DNA of 64,000 bases from Pseudomonas parafulva (GTDB lineage Bacteria > Pseudomonadota > Gammaproteobacteria > Pseudomonadales > Pseudomonadaceae). How positions within the stretch are numbered: the first letter of the stretch is position 1; each line of letters opens with the position of its first letter. Positions 1 through 8,192 of the stretch are shown here, one piece after another. The DNA is taken from assembly GCF_000800255.1 (NCBI RefSeq), contig NZ_CP009747.1, positions 4,960,001-5,024,000 on the forward strand, in the 5' to 3' direction. Position numbers and translations under genes: made by a program. The notes under the pieces were generated by a model. The model saw only the letters and a list, made by a program, of their open reading frames with translations, did not search any database and had not been told where the DNA came from.

Positions 1-155
1 AGGGTGCAGACCAGCTCGGTGGCCAGCGACTCGTTGAGCAGGCGGATGATCTCTTCACGGTCGGCCTTGTAGCCTTCGGTGATGGCGCCGTTCTCGACGT
101 GCTCACGGGCACGATGGCGCAGGGTTTCGATATCGGTCAGTACAGAGTTGCTCAT
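1..155 (-). CDS. Ferritin-like (bacterioferritin/Dps-type) protein, N-terminal part only
   Basis: Only the first 51 codons lie in the window; the rest runs off the left edge. The translation (MSNSVLTDIETLRHRAREHV..., then GYKADREEIIRLLNESLATELVC) is the leading helix of a four-helix ferritin-like fold, and the Glu in the LNESLATE stretch is where such proteins place a di-iron ligand. Family members store iron or protect DNA in the cytoplasm. The ATG at 155 is preceded by a GGAG ribosome site. In P. aeruginosa a bacterioferritin-like gene (PA4880) lies near osmE, which fits the next gene here. The exact subfamily cannot be fixed from 51 residues. Confidence 0.72.
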   Translation of the reverse strand, partial: MSNSVLTDIETLRHRAREHVENGAITEGYKADREEIIRLLNESLATELVCT

Positions 156-203
156 GGGATTCTCCAGTCGAATCAGCTTTTCAGGTCAGAGTCTCGAGAG
201 GTT

Positions 204-551
204 TTACGCGCCAGGCACGGCCTTGCGGTCCTCTTCTCGTTGCTTGCAGGTCTTGAAACCTTTGGCGTCGACATGCCCGCTGGCGTCGAAGCGCACGTAG
301 TAAGGCTGCTGCTTGCCATCCTTGTTGAGGATGTAGTCGTTGCAGATGCCCCCGTTGGGCAGGTCGCTCATGTTCGACGGACTGCCGCCGATGGCGATGA
401 CCTTCTGCGTGGTCATGCCGTTCTCGACCTGCTTGACCAGCGGCTCGTTGCGGTAGGTGACGTAGTCGACCGGATTTTCCGGGCGGCTGTTGCTGCTGCA
501 GGCGGCGAGGGCTGCGCTGGCGATCAGGACGGCCAGGGTCGCTTTGCTCAT
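204..551 (-). CDS. osmE: OsmE-like outer-membrane lipoprotein
   Basis: This is a 115-residue small lipoprotein of the SmpA/OmlA (BamE-like) fold, homologous to osmotically inducible OsmE. The N-terminus is a lipoprotein signal peptide with lipobox LAAC (Cys18), so the mature protein should be lipidated and sent to the outer membrane. The body holds the family pattern GMTTQKVIAIGGSPS followed by a Cys-containing beta region. An AAGGAG ribosome site stands 8 bases before the ATG. The family is induced by osmotic stress and late growth, but its molecular role is poorly defined. It is divergent from psiF across about 190 bases. Confidence 0.85.
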   Translation of the reverse strand: MSKATLAVLIASAALAACSSNSRPENPVDYVTYRNEPLVKQVENGMTTQKVIAIGGSPSNMSDLPNGGICNDYILNKDGKQQPYYVRFDASGHVDAKGFKTCKQREEDRKAVPGA

Positions 552-742
552 GATTACGCTCCTTGCAAAAGGTCCGTTACGGGTGGCTGTTAAGCTTGGA
601 ACCGCACGGCGCGTCAGGAGTTCGATTCATCAAGCGAAGCGGCAAGAGGCCGGAATACGGGGCCTGGCCGAGGATGTAAAAATTCTTGTCTACACTCAGC
701 AGGACGAGCGCGCATCCAGCGCGCAGACAAGGAGACCACTCC

Positions 743-1024
743 ATGAAGCTGCTGCACGTGTCATTGCTGGTGTTGGGCATGTCGATCGCCGGGCAGGGAT
801 TCGCCGCCACGGCGCAACAGGAAAAGATGAAGACCTGCAACGCCGAAGCCACGGGCCAGTCGCTCAAGGGCGATGCGCGCAAGGCGTTCATGAGCACCTG
901 CCTGAAGAAGTCGCCCCCCACCCAGCAGGAGAAAATGAAGACCTGCAACGCTGACGCCAGCGGCCAGTCGCTCAAGGGCGACGCACGAAAAGCGTTCATG
1001 AGCGACTGTCTGAAGAAGAAGTGA
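743..1024 (+). CDS. psiF: PsiF-family small secreted protein
   Basis: This 93-residue protein starts with a Sec signal peptide (MKLLHVSLLVLGMSIAGQGFA). Two tandem PsiF repeats follow, each of the form QQEKMKTCNA-(D/E)A-(S/T)GQSLKGDARKAFMS-CLKK with two Cys per repeat. PsiF in E. coli is a phosphate-starvation-inducible periplasmic protein of unknown function. The ATG at 743 is chosen because AAGGAG lies just upstream and the signal peptide begins there; longer in-frame starts back to 686 lack both. The two repeats are near identical, as usual for the family. Confidence 0.87.
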   Translation: MKLLHVSLLVLGMSIAGQGFAATAQQEKMKTCNAEATGQSLKGDARKAFMSTCLKKSPPTQQEKMKTCNADASGQSLKGDARKAFMSDCLKKK

Positions 1025-1094
1025 CCGGTGCCTATGCCTGTCGCCTGAAGGCTGGCAGACTGCGGATCTTCCCGCTGTCTGCCGCCGAGGCTGT

Positions 1095-2102
1095 ATGACC
1101 TTCACTCCCCGCCAGATCACCCTGGCCAGTTGCATCATCGTGGTTGCCGGCCTGCTCCTGGCGTTGCCCCTGAAGTTGTTGCCCAGCCTGCTGGCCGGCC
1201 TGCTGGTGTTCGAACTGGTGAACATGCTCACCCCGCGCCTGCAACCGCTGATCGCCGGCCAGCGCGCCCGTTGGCTGGCGGTGGCGCTGTTGGGCACCTT
1301 GGTGGTCACCAGCCTGGCGTTGCTGATCGCCGGCGCCTTCAGCTTCCTGCTGCACGAGGCCGAGAACCCCGGCGCTTCGCTGGACAAGTTCATGGGCCTG
1401 GTGGAGCGCGCGCGGGGTCAGTTGCCGCCGTTCATCGAGGGTTACCTGCCCGCCAGTGCCGCCGAGTTCAAGGTGGCCATCGGCGACTGGATACGCAGTC
1501 ACCTGAGCGATCTGCAACTGGTGGGCAAGGGCATGGCACACATGTTCGTGACCCTGCTGATCGGCATGATTCTCGGCGCCATCATCGCCTTGCAGCGTAT
1601 CCCCGACCTGTCCCGGCGCAAGCCGCTGGCGGCTGCGCTGTTCGAGCGCCTGAGCCTGCTGGTGCAGGCGTTTCGCAACATCGTCTTCGCGCAGATCAAG
1701 ATTTCCCTGCTCAACACCACCTTCACCGGCATCTTCCTGGCCGTGGTGCTGCCGCTGTTCGGCGTGCACCTGCCGTTGACCAAGACCCTGATCGTGCTGA
1801 CCTTCCTGCTGGGTCTGCTGCCGGTGATCGGCAACCTGATCTCCAACACGCTGATCACCATCGTCGGGCTGTCGCTGTCGATCTGGGTGGCGGCTGCCGC
1901 GCTGGGTTACCTGATCGTGATCCACAAGGTCGAGTATTTCCTCAACGCGCGTATCGTCGGCGGGCAGATCCGCGCCAAGTCCTGGGAACTGCTGCTGGCG
2001 ATGCTGGTGTTCGAGGCGGCGTTCGGGTTACCGGGGGTGGTGGCGGGGCCGATCTACTACGCCTATCTCAAGAGCGAGTTGCGGCGTATGGAGCTGGTCT
2101 GA
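1095..2102 (+). CDS. AI-2E family (PerM/TqsA-type) membrane transporter
   Basis: This 335-residue integral membrane protein has about seven or eight hydrophobic spans: two closely spaced at the N-terminus, one near residue 80, and a long hydrophobic second half. That is the layout of the AI-2E exporter / PerM superfamily. Members have been linked to autoinducer-2 export, Na+/H+ antiport or general efflux, so the substrate is not predictable here. The ATG at 1095 has GAGG just upstream. The gene converges on the Hsp70-like gene across a strong bidirectional hairpin and probably forms a single-gene unit. Confidence 0.82.
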   Translation: MTFTPRQITLASCIIVVAGLLLALPLKLLPSLLAGLLVFELVNMLTPRLQPLIAGQRARWLAVALLGTLVVTSLALLIAGAFSFLLHEAENPGASLDKFMGLVERARGQLPPFIEGYLPASAAEFKVAIGDWIRSHLSDLQLVGKGMAHMFVTLLIGMILGAIIALQRIPDLSRRKPLAAALFERLSLLVQAFRNIVFAQIKISLLNTTFTGIFLAVVLPLFGVHLPLTKTLIVLTFLLGLLPVIGNLISNTLITIVGLSLSIWVAAAALGYLIVIHKVEYFLNARIVGGQIRAKSWELLLAMLVFEAAFGLPGVVAGPIYYAYLKSELRRMELV

Positions 2103-2111
2103 AGGCCATCG

Positions 2112-2146
2112 GGGGCTCTAGCGCAGGTTGCCCGCGCTAGAGCCCC
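2112..2146. terminator. Bidirectional hairpin between convergent genes
   Basis: A perfect 13-bp inverted repeat (GGGGCTCTAGCGC and its complement) with a 9-base loop lies between the stop codons of the AI-2E gene and the Hsp70-like gene. Its position and strength suit a shared terminator, although neither side has a strong T run. Confidence 0.75.
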
Positions 2147-2154
2147 GCGCGATC

Positions 2155-3426
2155 TCAGACCGCCCCGTAGCGCTTGCGCGCTTCGATCGCCAGCCCGCTG
2201 CCGATGCTGCCGAAGATGTTCCCTTCCACGTGCCGGGCGTTGGGCAACATCGCCGCGACGCTATTGCGCAGCGCCGGGATGCCGCTGGAGCCGCCGGTAA
2301 AGAACACCGTGTCGACCTGCGCCGCCGTTACCCCGGCCTTGACCAGCAGCTCGTCGACACTGCCGCGTACCCGTTGCAGCAAACCGTCGATGGCGTCTTC
2401 GAACAAGGCCCGGCTCAACTGCGCCACCAACCCCGACTCGACCCGGCCCAGGTCGATGCTGCGGCTGTCGCGCTCGGTCAGTTCGATCTTGCTGGCCTCC
2501 ACTTCCATCGCCAGCCAGTGCCCGGCGCGCTGTTCGATCAAGTTGAACAGCCGGTCGATGCCCAGGGTGTCCTCGATGTCATAGCGCATGTTGCCCAGGG
2601 CCAACTGCGATTTCTGGCCGTACAAGGCGTTGATGGTGTGCCAGGTGGCCAGGTTCAGGTGATAACTGGTGGGCATCAGCGCGCCGCTTTTCATTCGGCT
2701 GCCATAGCCGAACAGCGGCATCACGCCTTGCAGACTGAGCTGCTTGTCGAAATCGGTACCGCCGATGTGTACGCCGCCGGTGGCGAGGATGTCGTCCTGG
2801 CGCGCGTCCAGCCGATGACGCTCGGGTGACAGGCGGATCAGGGTGAAGTCCGAGGTACCGCCGCCGATATCGACGATCAGCACCAGCTCTTCAGCGGTGA
2901 TGCCCGACTCGTAGTCGAAGGCGGCGGCGATGGGTTCGTACTGGAACGACACGTCCTTGAAGCCGATCTTGCGCGCCACCTCGGTCAGGGTATCTTCGGC
3001 CTCCTGGTCGGCGGCCGGATCGTCGTCGACGAAGAACACCGGGCGGCCCAGCACCACCTGCTCGAAACTGCGCCCGGCACTGGCTTCGGCGCGCTTCTTC
3101 AGTTCGCCGATGAACAGTCCCAGCAGGTCCTTGAACGGCAACGCGCTGCCCAGCACGCTGGTGTCGTGCTTGATCAGCTTGGAGCCCAGCAGGCTCTTGA
3201 GCGAGCGCATCAAGCGGCCTTCGTAGCCTTCGAGGTACTCGTGCAGGGCCAGGCGGCCGTACACCGGGCGACGCTCCTCGATGTTGAAGAACACCACCGA
3301 CGGCAAGGTGATCTTGCCCTCTTCCAGGGCGATCAGCGATTCGACGCCCGGGCGGTGCCAACCCACGGTGGAGTTGGAGGTGCCGAAGTCGATGCCGAGG
3401 GCGCGGGCCGGGGATACGTCAGACAT
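2155..3426 (-). CDS. Hsp70-family chaperone (YegD-like)
   Basis: This 423-residue protein of the actin/Hsp70 ATPase fold lacks most of the DnaK substrate-binding domain, like E. coli YegD. The nucleotide-binding signatures are visible: phosphate-1 loop GIDFGTSNSTVG near the N-terminus, phosphate-2 VDIGGGTSDFT near residue 190, and adenosine motif FFTGGSSGIPALR near residue 380. It should bind and hydrolyse ATP in the cytoplasm; its client is unknown. P. aeruginosa has a probable heat-shock gene (PA4873) in the matching place. Its start faces the cbpA start across 163 bases, so the two chaperone units may share regulation. Confidence 0.88.
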   Translation of the reverse strand: MSDVSPARALGIDFGTSNSTVGWHRPGVESLIALEEGKITLPSVVFFNIEERRPVYGRLALHEYLEGYEGRLMRSLKSLLGSKLIKHDTSVLGSALPFKDLLGLFIGELKKRAEASAGRSFEQVVLGRPVFFVDDDPAADQEAEDTLTEVARKIGFKDVSFQYEPIAAAFDYESGITAEELVLIVDIGGGTSDFTLIRLSPERHRLDARQDDILATGGVHIGGTDFDKQLSLQGVMPLFGYGSRMKSGALMPTSYHLNLATWHTINALYGQKSQLALGNMRYDIEDTLGIDRLFNLIEQRAGHWLAMEVEASKIELTERDSRSIDLGRVESGLVAQLSRALFEDAIDGLLQRVRGSVDELLVKAGVTAAQVDTVFFTGGSSGIPALRNSVAAMLPNARHVEGNIFGSIGSGLAIEARKRYGAV

Positions 3427-3523
3427 GGGGGAAAGCTTCCGGAGGCAAAACGGCCGCGCAGTTTATGCCAGTGGCCGACAGAATCAAGACCGATCGTCTG
3501 TCATGGCGCAACGCCAAACGGCC

Positions 3524-3551
3524 CTTGAAAGGCTATGCTTCACCCCTATCT
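3524..3551 (+). promoter_or_regulatory. Sigma-32-type heat-shock promoter of cbpA
   Basis: CTTGAAA at 3524-3530 and CCCCTATCT at 3543-3551, separated by 12 bases, match the RpoH consensus (CTTGAAA, 11-16 bases, CCCCATNT). The predicted transcript start is about 30 bases before the cbpA ATG. Confidence 0.72.
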
Positions 3552-3589
3552 TCACAAGCAGCACGATATTTCCTACTGGTGATCCTTAG

Positions 3590-4552
3590 ATGGACTTCAA
3601 AGACTATTACAAGGTACTCGGCGTTGACCCCAGCGCGGACGAGAAGGCGATCAAGGCGGCCTACCGCAAGCTGGCGCGCAAGTATCACCCTGACGTCAGC
3701 AAGGAGCGCGACGCCGAGGACAAATTCAAGGAGGCCAACGAGGCCTACGAAGTATTGGGCGACGCCACCAAGCGCGCCGAGTACGACGAGATCCGCAAGT
3801 ACGGTGGCCAGCACGGCCGGCCGTTCCAGGCACCGCCGGGCTGGGAAAGCCGTGGCGGTGGCGGCGGTGGTTTCGAGGGCGGCGATTTCTCCGACTTCTT
3901 CAGCTCGATCTTCGGTGCCCGTGGCGGCAATCCCTTTGGCGGCGCGCGCGGCCAGCAACAGCAGCGCAGTGCCGGCAGGCGAGGGCAGGACGTGGAACTG
4001 GAACTGGCGGTGTTTCTCGAAGAGACCTTGAGCAAGGAATCCAAGCAGATCAGTTTCCAGGTGCCGCAGACCAACGCCGCCGGGCAACGCACCGGCTTCA
4101 CCACCAAGACCCTGAACGTGAAGATCCCGGCCGGCGTCACCGACGGCGAGCGCATCCGCCTCAAGGGCCAGGGCGCACCGGGCGCGGGCGGCGGCGCCAA
4201 CGGCGACTTGTTCCTGACCATCCGCATGGCCCCGCACCCGCTGTTCGACGTCGAGGGCCACGACCTGATCATCACCGTGCCCCTGGCACCGTGGGAAGCC
4301 GCCCTGGGCACCAAGGTGGCGGTGCCGACGCTCACCGGCAAGATCAACCTGACCATCCGCCCCGACAGCCAGAGCGGCCAGCGCCTGCGGGTCAAGGGCA
4401 TGGGCCTGGCCACCAAGCAGGGCGAGCGCGGTGACCTCTACGCCCAGCTCAAGGTGGTCATGCCCAGCACCTCCGATGCGACCACCCGCGAACTGTGGAC
4501 CAAGCTCTCCGAGCAGGCCGCGTTCAACCCGAGGACACAATGGAGTAAGTGA
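3590..4552 (+). CDS. cbpA: DnaJ-class cochaperone CbpA
   Basis: This 320-residue type-II J-protein contains an N-terminal J domain (residues 1-70) with the HPD motif at 33-35. A Gly/Phe-rich linker follows (about 80-115, with [10 protein letters not shown] and FGGARG runs), then the two C-terminal substrate-binding beta domains. It lacks the zinc-finger Cys repeats of DnaJ. It stimulates DnaK ATPase and, in E. coli, also binds curved DNA. GGTGAT precedes the ATG. The stop overlaps the start region of cbpM, whose product inhibits CbpA. The upstream promoter is of sigma-32 type, unlike the stationary-phase control described for E. coli cbpA. Confidence 0.93.
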   Translation: MDFKDYYKVLGVDPSADEKAIKAAYRKLARKYHPDVSKERDAEDKFKEANEAYEVLGDATKRAEYDEIRKYGGQHGRPFQAPPGWESRGGGGGGFEGGDFSDFFSSIFGARGGNPFGGARGQQQQRSAGRRGQDVELELAVFLEETLSKESKQISFQVPQTNAAGQRTGFTTKTLNVKIPAGVTDGERIRLKGQGAPGAGGGANGDLFLTIRMAPHPLFDVEGHDLIITVPLAPWEAALGTKVAVPTLTGKINLTIRPDSQSGQRLRVKGMGLATKQGERGDLYAQLKVVMPSTSDATTRELWTKLSEQAAFNPRTQWSK

Positions 4553-4554
4553 CC

Positions 4555-4860
4555 ATGAGCAGCACCCTGATCGTTCAACTGGACATGCGAACCCTCTGCC
4601 AGGAAGCCAACCTCACGGCCGACTGCGTGATCGAGATCGTCGAGCACGGCATCGTTGAACCCTCAGGGCGAACGCCCGACGACTGGGTGTTCGACGACCA
4701 CGCGCCGGTCACCGTCAAGCGCGCGGTGAAGCTGCACCAGGAGCTGGAGCTGGAATGGGAAGGGGTGGCGCTGGCGCTGGAACTGCTGGAGGAAGTGCAG
4801 CAGTTGCGCAGCGAGAACAGCATGTTGCGCCAGCGTCTGGGGCGGTTCACCCAGATGTGA
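4555..4860 (+). CDS. cbpM: Chaperone modulator CbpM
   Basis: This is a 101-residue MerR-like small protein that binds the CbpA J domain and blocks its work with DnaK. The motif LTADCVIEIVEHGIVEP followed by DDWVFD is typical, and the C-terminal half is helical with a heptad-like pattern (LALELLEEVQQLRSENSMLRQRL). The ATG at 4555 is preferred over the in-frame GTG at 4549 because GGAG at 4542-4545 is correctly spaced only for the ATG. It is translationally coupled to cbpA. Confidence 0.9.
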   Translation: MSSTLIVQLDMRTLCQEANLTADCVIEIVEHGIVEPSGRTPDDWVFDDHAPVTVKRAVKLHQELELEWEGVALALELLEEVQQLRSENSMLRQRLGRFTQM

Positions 4861-4884
4861 TCCTGCCGGTGCTCAACGTCAGCT

Positions 4885-5400
4885 TCAGCGGGGCTCGGCA
4901 CCTGGGTTGAGCAGCAGTTGCATGAAGGTCAGATCCAACCACCGGCCGAACTTCACCCCCACCTGCGGCATCTGCCCGGTCACGGCGAAGCCCAGGCGCT
5001 CGTGCAGGCGGATCGAGGCGGCATTGCCGCTTTCGATGGCCGCCACCATGACGTGCTTGCCACCGCTGCGGGCACGCTCGATCAGCGCCTGCATCAACAG
5101 CGGCCCCAGGCCTTTGCCACGCTGGTCGCCGCGCACGTACACCGAGTGCTCCACCGTGTGGCGGAAACCTTCGAAGGGGCGCCAGTCGCCGAACGAGGCG
5201 TAGCCGAGCACGCCGCTGTCGTCGGTCGCCACCAGAATCGGGTAGCCCTGCTCGGCCCGGGCGGCGAACCAGGCCTGACGGTTGGCCAGGTCCACCGGGG
5301 TTTCATTCCAGATCGCCGTGGTGTTGCACACGGCGTCGTTGTAGATGTCGAGGATGCCGGCCAGGTCGTCTGGCCGGGCATCGCGGATGCAGTCGCTCAT
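4885..5400 (-). CDS. GNAT N-acetyltransferase (phosphinothricin/methionine-sulfoximine type)
   Basis: This 171-residue GNAT enzyme carries the acetyl-CoA loop QRGKGLGPLLMQALIERA near residues 95-113 and IRLHERLGF close to the C-terminus. The N-terminal layout (I-RDA-DLAGILDIYNDAVCNTTAIWNETPVDL) is that of the Pat/PITA subgroup, which acetylates L-methionine sulfoximine, methionine sulfone or phosphinothricin. In P. aeruginosa such a gene (PA4866) lies among urea-metabolism genes, and here it is next to the urt transporter. The substrate is inferred from family resemblance. Confidence 0.8.
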   Translation of the reverse strand: MSDCIRDARPDDLAGILDIYNDAVCNTTAIWNETPVDLANRQAWFAARAEQGYPILVATDDSGVLGYASFGDWRPFEGFRHTVEHSVYVRGDQRGKGLGPLLMQALIERARSGGKHVMVAAIESGNAASIRLHERLGFAVTGQMPQVGVKFGRWLDLTFMQLLLNPGAEPR

Positions 5401-5430
5401 GGCAGTGTCTCGCGAAGTCGAGGCCGCAGA

Positions 5431-6129
5431 TTAAATGGTTACCAGCCCGCGCACACCCTCGGCCTGCATGTTTTCGCCACGGCCGCGCTGCACGATCTCG
5501 CCACGGGCCATCACCAGGTACTGGTCGGCCAGCGCCTCGGCGAAGTCGTAGAACTGTTCCACCAGCAGGATCGCCATGTCGCCGCGCTGCGCCAGGCGGC
5601 GGATCACCGCGCCGATTTCCTTGATCACCGAGGGCTGGATGCCTTCGGTGGGCTCGTCGAGAATCAGCAGGCGCGGGCGGCTGGCCAGGGCACGGCCGAT
5701 CGCCAGTTGCTGCTGCTGGCCGCCGGACAGATCGCCACCTCGGCGCTGCTTCATCTGTTCGAGCACCGGGAACAGTTCATAGATGAACGCCGGCACCTGC
5801 CGCGCCTCGCGGGCGCTGAAGCGCGACAGGCCCATCAGCAGATTCTCCTCCACCGTCAGGCGCGGGAAGATTTCCCGGCCTTGGGGCACGTAGGCGATGC
5901 CCGCGTGCACCCGCTGCTGGGGCTTGAGCGCGGTGATCGGCTTGCCTTCCCATTCGATGCGGCCCTCGCGGGCGGGCACCAGGCCCATCAGGCAGCGCAG
6001 CAGGGTGGTCTTGCCCACGCCATTGCGGCCCAGCAGGCAGGTCACTTCGCCGACCTTGGCCTCGAACGACAGGCCTCGCAGGATGTGGCTGCCGCCGTAG
6101 TATTGGTGCAGTGCGTCGATTTTCAGCAT
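5431..6129 (-). CDS. urtE: Urea ABC transporter ATPase UrtE
   Basis: This 232-residue ATPase resembles LivF of branched-chain amino-acid importers. Walker A is GRNGVGKTTLL, the signature LSGGQQQQLAIGRALAS, and Walker B LLILDEPTEGIQPSVI. It pairs with UrtD to power urea import through the UrtB-UrtC channel. It is the last gene of urtABCDE and is separated from urtD by a REP pair of about 90 bases, which may stabilise or separate the 3' part of the message. Confidence 0.92.
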   Translation of the reverse strand: MLKIDALHQYYGGSHILRGLSFEAKVGEVTCLLGRNGVGKTTLLRCLMGLVPAREGRIEWEGKPITALKPQQRVHAGIAYVPQGREIFPRLTVEENLLMGLSRFSAREARQVPAFIYELFPVLEQMKQRRGGDLSGGQQQQLAIGRALASRPRLLILDEPTEGIQPSVIKEIGAVIRRLAQRGDMAILLVEQFYDFAEALADQYLVMARGEIVQRGRGENMQAEGVRGLVTI

Positions 6130-6154
6130 GTTCTGCCATCCGGTGATTCAGGTC

Positions 6155-6241
6155 GTGGGCGCGGGCTCGCCCCGCGCTAGCGCCAGACCTGCAAATGATG
6201 TTGGCCGGGCAGGTCTAGACGCGGGGCATGCCCGCTCCCAC
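6155..6241. repeat. Inverted REP pair between urtD and urtE
   Basis: Two REP-like palindromes (GTGGGCGCGGGCTCGCCCCGCG at left and the inverted GCGGGGCATGCCCGCTCCCAC at right) flank a short core bounded by AGACCT/AGGTCT. This is the REPIN arrangement and could fold into a stable hairpin inside the urt transcript. Confidence 0.7.
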
Positions 6242-6258
6242 GCCGATTCAGCCTCTCC

Positions 6259-7116
6259 CTATCGACCGAGGTACACCTCGACCACCCGCTCATCCGCCTG
6301 CACCTGTTCCAGCGATCCGTGCGCCAGTACGCTGCCGTGGTGCAGCACGGTGACATGATCGGCGATGCTGCCGACGAAGCCCATGTCGTGCTCCACCACC
6401 ATCAGCGAGTGCTTGCCCGCCAGCCCCTTGAACAGCTCGGCGGTGAACTCGGTCTCGGCGTCGGTCATGCCCGCCACCGGCTCGTCGAGCAGCAGCAACT
6501 GCGGCTCCTGCACCAGCAGCATGGCGATCTCCAAGAACTGCTTCTGGCCGTGCGACAACAACCCGGCCTGGCGCGAGGCCTGGCTGTGCAGGCGCACGGT
6601 GCCCAGCACCTGGTCGATACGCGCGCGTTGCGCGTCGGTCAGCCGCGCGGTCAGGCTGGCCCACACCGATTTGTCGGTCTTGAGCGCCAGTTCGAGGTTC
6701 TCGAACACCGTCAGCGCCTCGAACACCGTAGGCTTCTGGAATTTGCGACCGATGCCGGCCTGGGCGATCTGGTATTCGCTCAGGCGGGTCAGGTCGAGGG
6801 TGTCGCCGAAGAAGGCGCTGCCGCTGTCCGGCCGGGTCTTGCCGGTGATCACGTCCATCAGCGTGGTCTTGCCGGCGCCGTTCGGGCCGATGATGCAGCG
6901 CAGTTCACCGACGCCGATGTACAGGGTCAAGGCGTTGAGCGCCTTGAAGCCGTCGAAGCTGACGCTGATGTCCTCCAGGCTCAACACGGTGCCGTGGCGG
7001 GTGTCGAGTCCGGCCTTGCGGGGCTGGCCCAGGCCGATGGCATCGCGACCGCTGCCGAGCTGATCGAACACCGGCTCGAGCATGAACTCCGGGTGTACCG
7101 CAGGCAGGCCTCTCAT
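6259..7116 (-). CDS. urtD: Urea ABC transporter ATPase UrtD
   Basis: This 285-residue LivG-like ATPase has Walker A GPNGAGKTTLMDVITGKT, signature LLSHGQKQFLEIAM and Walker B LLLLDEPVAGMTDAE. The first roughly 40 residues precede the ABC fold (which begins near VLSLEDISVSF), as usual for UrtD. The ATG at 7116 overlaps the urtC stop by four bases (ATGA), giving translational coupling; longer in-frame extensions run into urtC coding sequence. Confidence 0.92.
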   Translation of the reverse strand: MRGLPAVHPEFMLEPVFDQLGSGRDAIGLGQPRKAGLDTRHGTVLSLEDISVSFDGFKALNALTLYIGVGELRCIIGPNGAGKTTLMDVITGKTRPDSGSAFFGDTLDLTRLSEYQIAQAGIGRKFQKPTVFEALTVFENLELALKTDKSVWASLTARLTDAQRARIDQVLGTVRLHSQASRQAGLLSHGQKQFLEIAMLLVQEPQLLLLDEPVAGMTDAETEFTAELFKGLAGKHSLMVVEHDMGFVGSIADHVTVLHHGSVLAHGSLEQVQADERVVEVYLGR

Positions 7117-8192
7117 GGCTGGCTCCTTTTCTTCAGCAGCCCGACCACGCCCTTGGGCAGGTACAGGGTGACCAAAATGAACAGTGCGCCGAGGAAGAAC
7201 AGCCAGAACTCCGGGAAGGCCACGGTGAACCAGCTTTTCATCCCGTTGACCAGGCCGGCGCCGAGCAGTGGGCCGATCAGCGTGCCGCGTCCGCCCAGGG
7301 CCACCCACACTGCGGCCTCGATGGAGTTGGTCGGCGACATCTCGCTGGGATTGATGATGCCCACCTGCGGCACGTAAAGGGCACCGGCCAGGCCACACAG
7401 CACGGCGCTGAGCACCCACACCAGCAGCTTGAAGCCGCGCGGGTCGTAGCCGCAGAACATCAGGCGGTTCTCGGCGTCGCGCAGGGCGGTGAGCAGGCGG
7501 CCGAACTTGCTGCGGGTCAGCCGCCAGCACAGGTACAGGCTGCTTAGCAGCAAGGCCACGGTCAGCAGGAACAACACCGCCCGTGTGCCGGGCGCGGCCA
7601 CGTCGAAGCCGACGATGGTGCGGAAGTTGGTAAAGCCGTTGTTGCCGCCAAAGCCGGTCTCGTTGCGGAAGAACAACAGCATGCCGGCGAAGGTCAGGGC
7701 CTGGGTCATGATCGAGAAGTACACGCCCTTGATCCGCGAGCGGAAGGCGAACCAGCCGAACACCAGGGCCAGCAGCCCCGGCGCCAGCACCACCAGGCAC
7801 AGTGCCCAGGCGAAATGCTGGGTGCCGGCCCAGTACCACGGCAGCTCGCTCCACGACAGGAAGGTCATGAAGCCAGGCAGGCCGTCGCCGGCGGCCTGGC
7901 GCATCAGGTACATGCCCATGGCGTAGCCGCCCAGGGCGAAGAACAGGCCGTGGCCCAACGACAGCAACCCGGCGTAGCCCCAGACCAGGTCCAGGGCCAG
8001 GGCGACGATGGCGTAACAGAGGATCTTGCCGACCAGCGTCAGGGTGTAGGCCGAGACCTGCAGGGCGTGCCCCTCGGGCAATAGCGACAACAGCGGCAGG
8101 GCGATCAGCACCAGGGTCAGCAGGGCGCCGAGGGCCAACGACAGCCGAGGCCCGGCCTTGTGCGCGGCGGTGACAAGCAGTGGCTGGTTCAT
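7113..8192 (-). CDS. urtC: Urea ABC transporter permease UrtC
   Basis: This 359-residue LivM-type permease has about nine hydrophobic spans and the family loop GRLLTALRDAENRLMFCGYDPRGFK, which contacts the ATPases. The motif WVALGGRGTLIGPLLGAGLVN is typical of the last third. The ATG at 8192 overlaps the urtB stop by four bases. It forms the inner-membrane channel with UrtB. Confidence 0.93.
   Translation of the reverse strand: MNQPLLVTAAHKAGPRLSLALGALLTLVLIALPLLSLLPEGHALQVSAYTLTLVGKILCYAIVALALDLVWGYAGLLSLGHGLFFALGGYAMGMYLMRQAAGDGLPGFMTFLSWSELPWYWAGTQHFAWALCLVVLAPGLLALVFGWFAFRSRIKGVYFSIMTQALTFAGMLLFFRNETGFGGNNGFTNFRTIVGFDVAAPGTRAVLFLLTVALLLSSLYLCWRLTRSKFGRLLTALRDAENRLMFCGYDPRGFKLLVWVLSAVLCGLAGALYVPQVGIINPSEMSPTNSIEAAVWVALGGRGTLIGPLLGAGLVNGMKSWFTVAFPEFWLFFLGALFILVTLYLPKGVVGLLKKRSQP

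Noticed and set aside
6259..7854. 531-codon frame covering urtD and much of urtC
   Set aside because: Its first part is the urtC region read in a wrong frame, full of Arg/Pro/Gly; urtD starts at 7116 by ATGA overlap.
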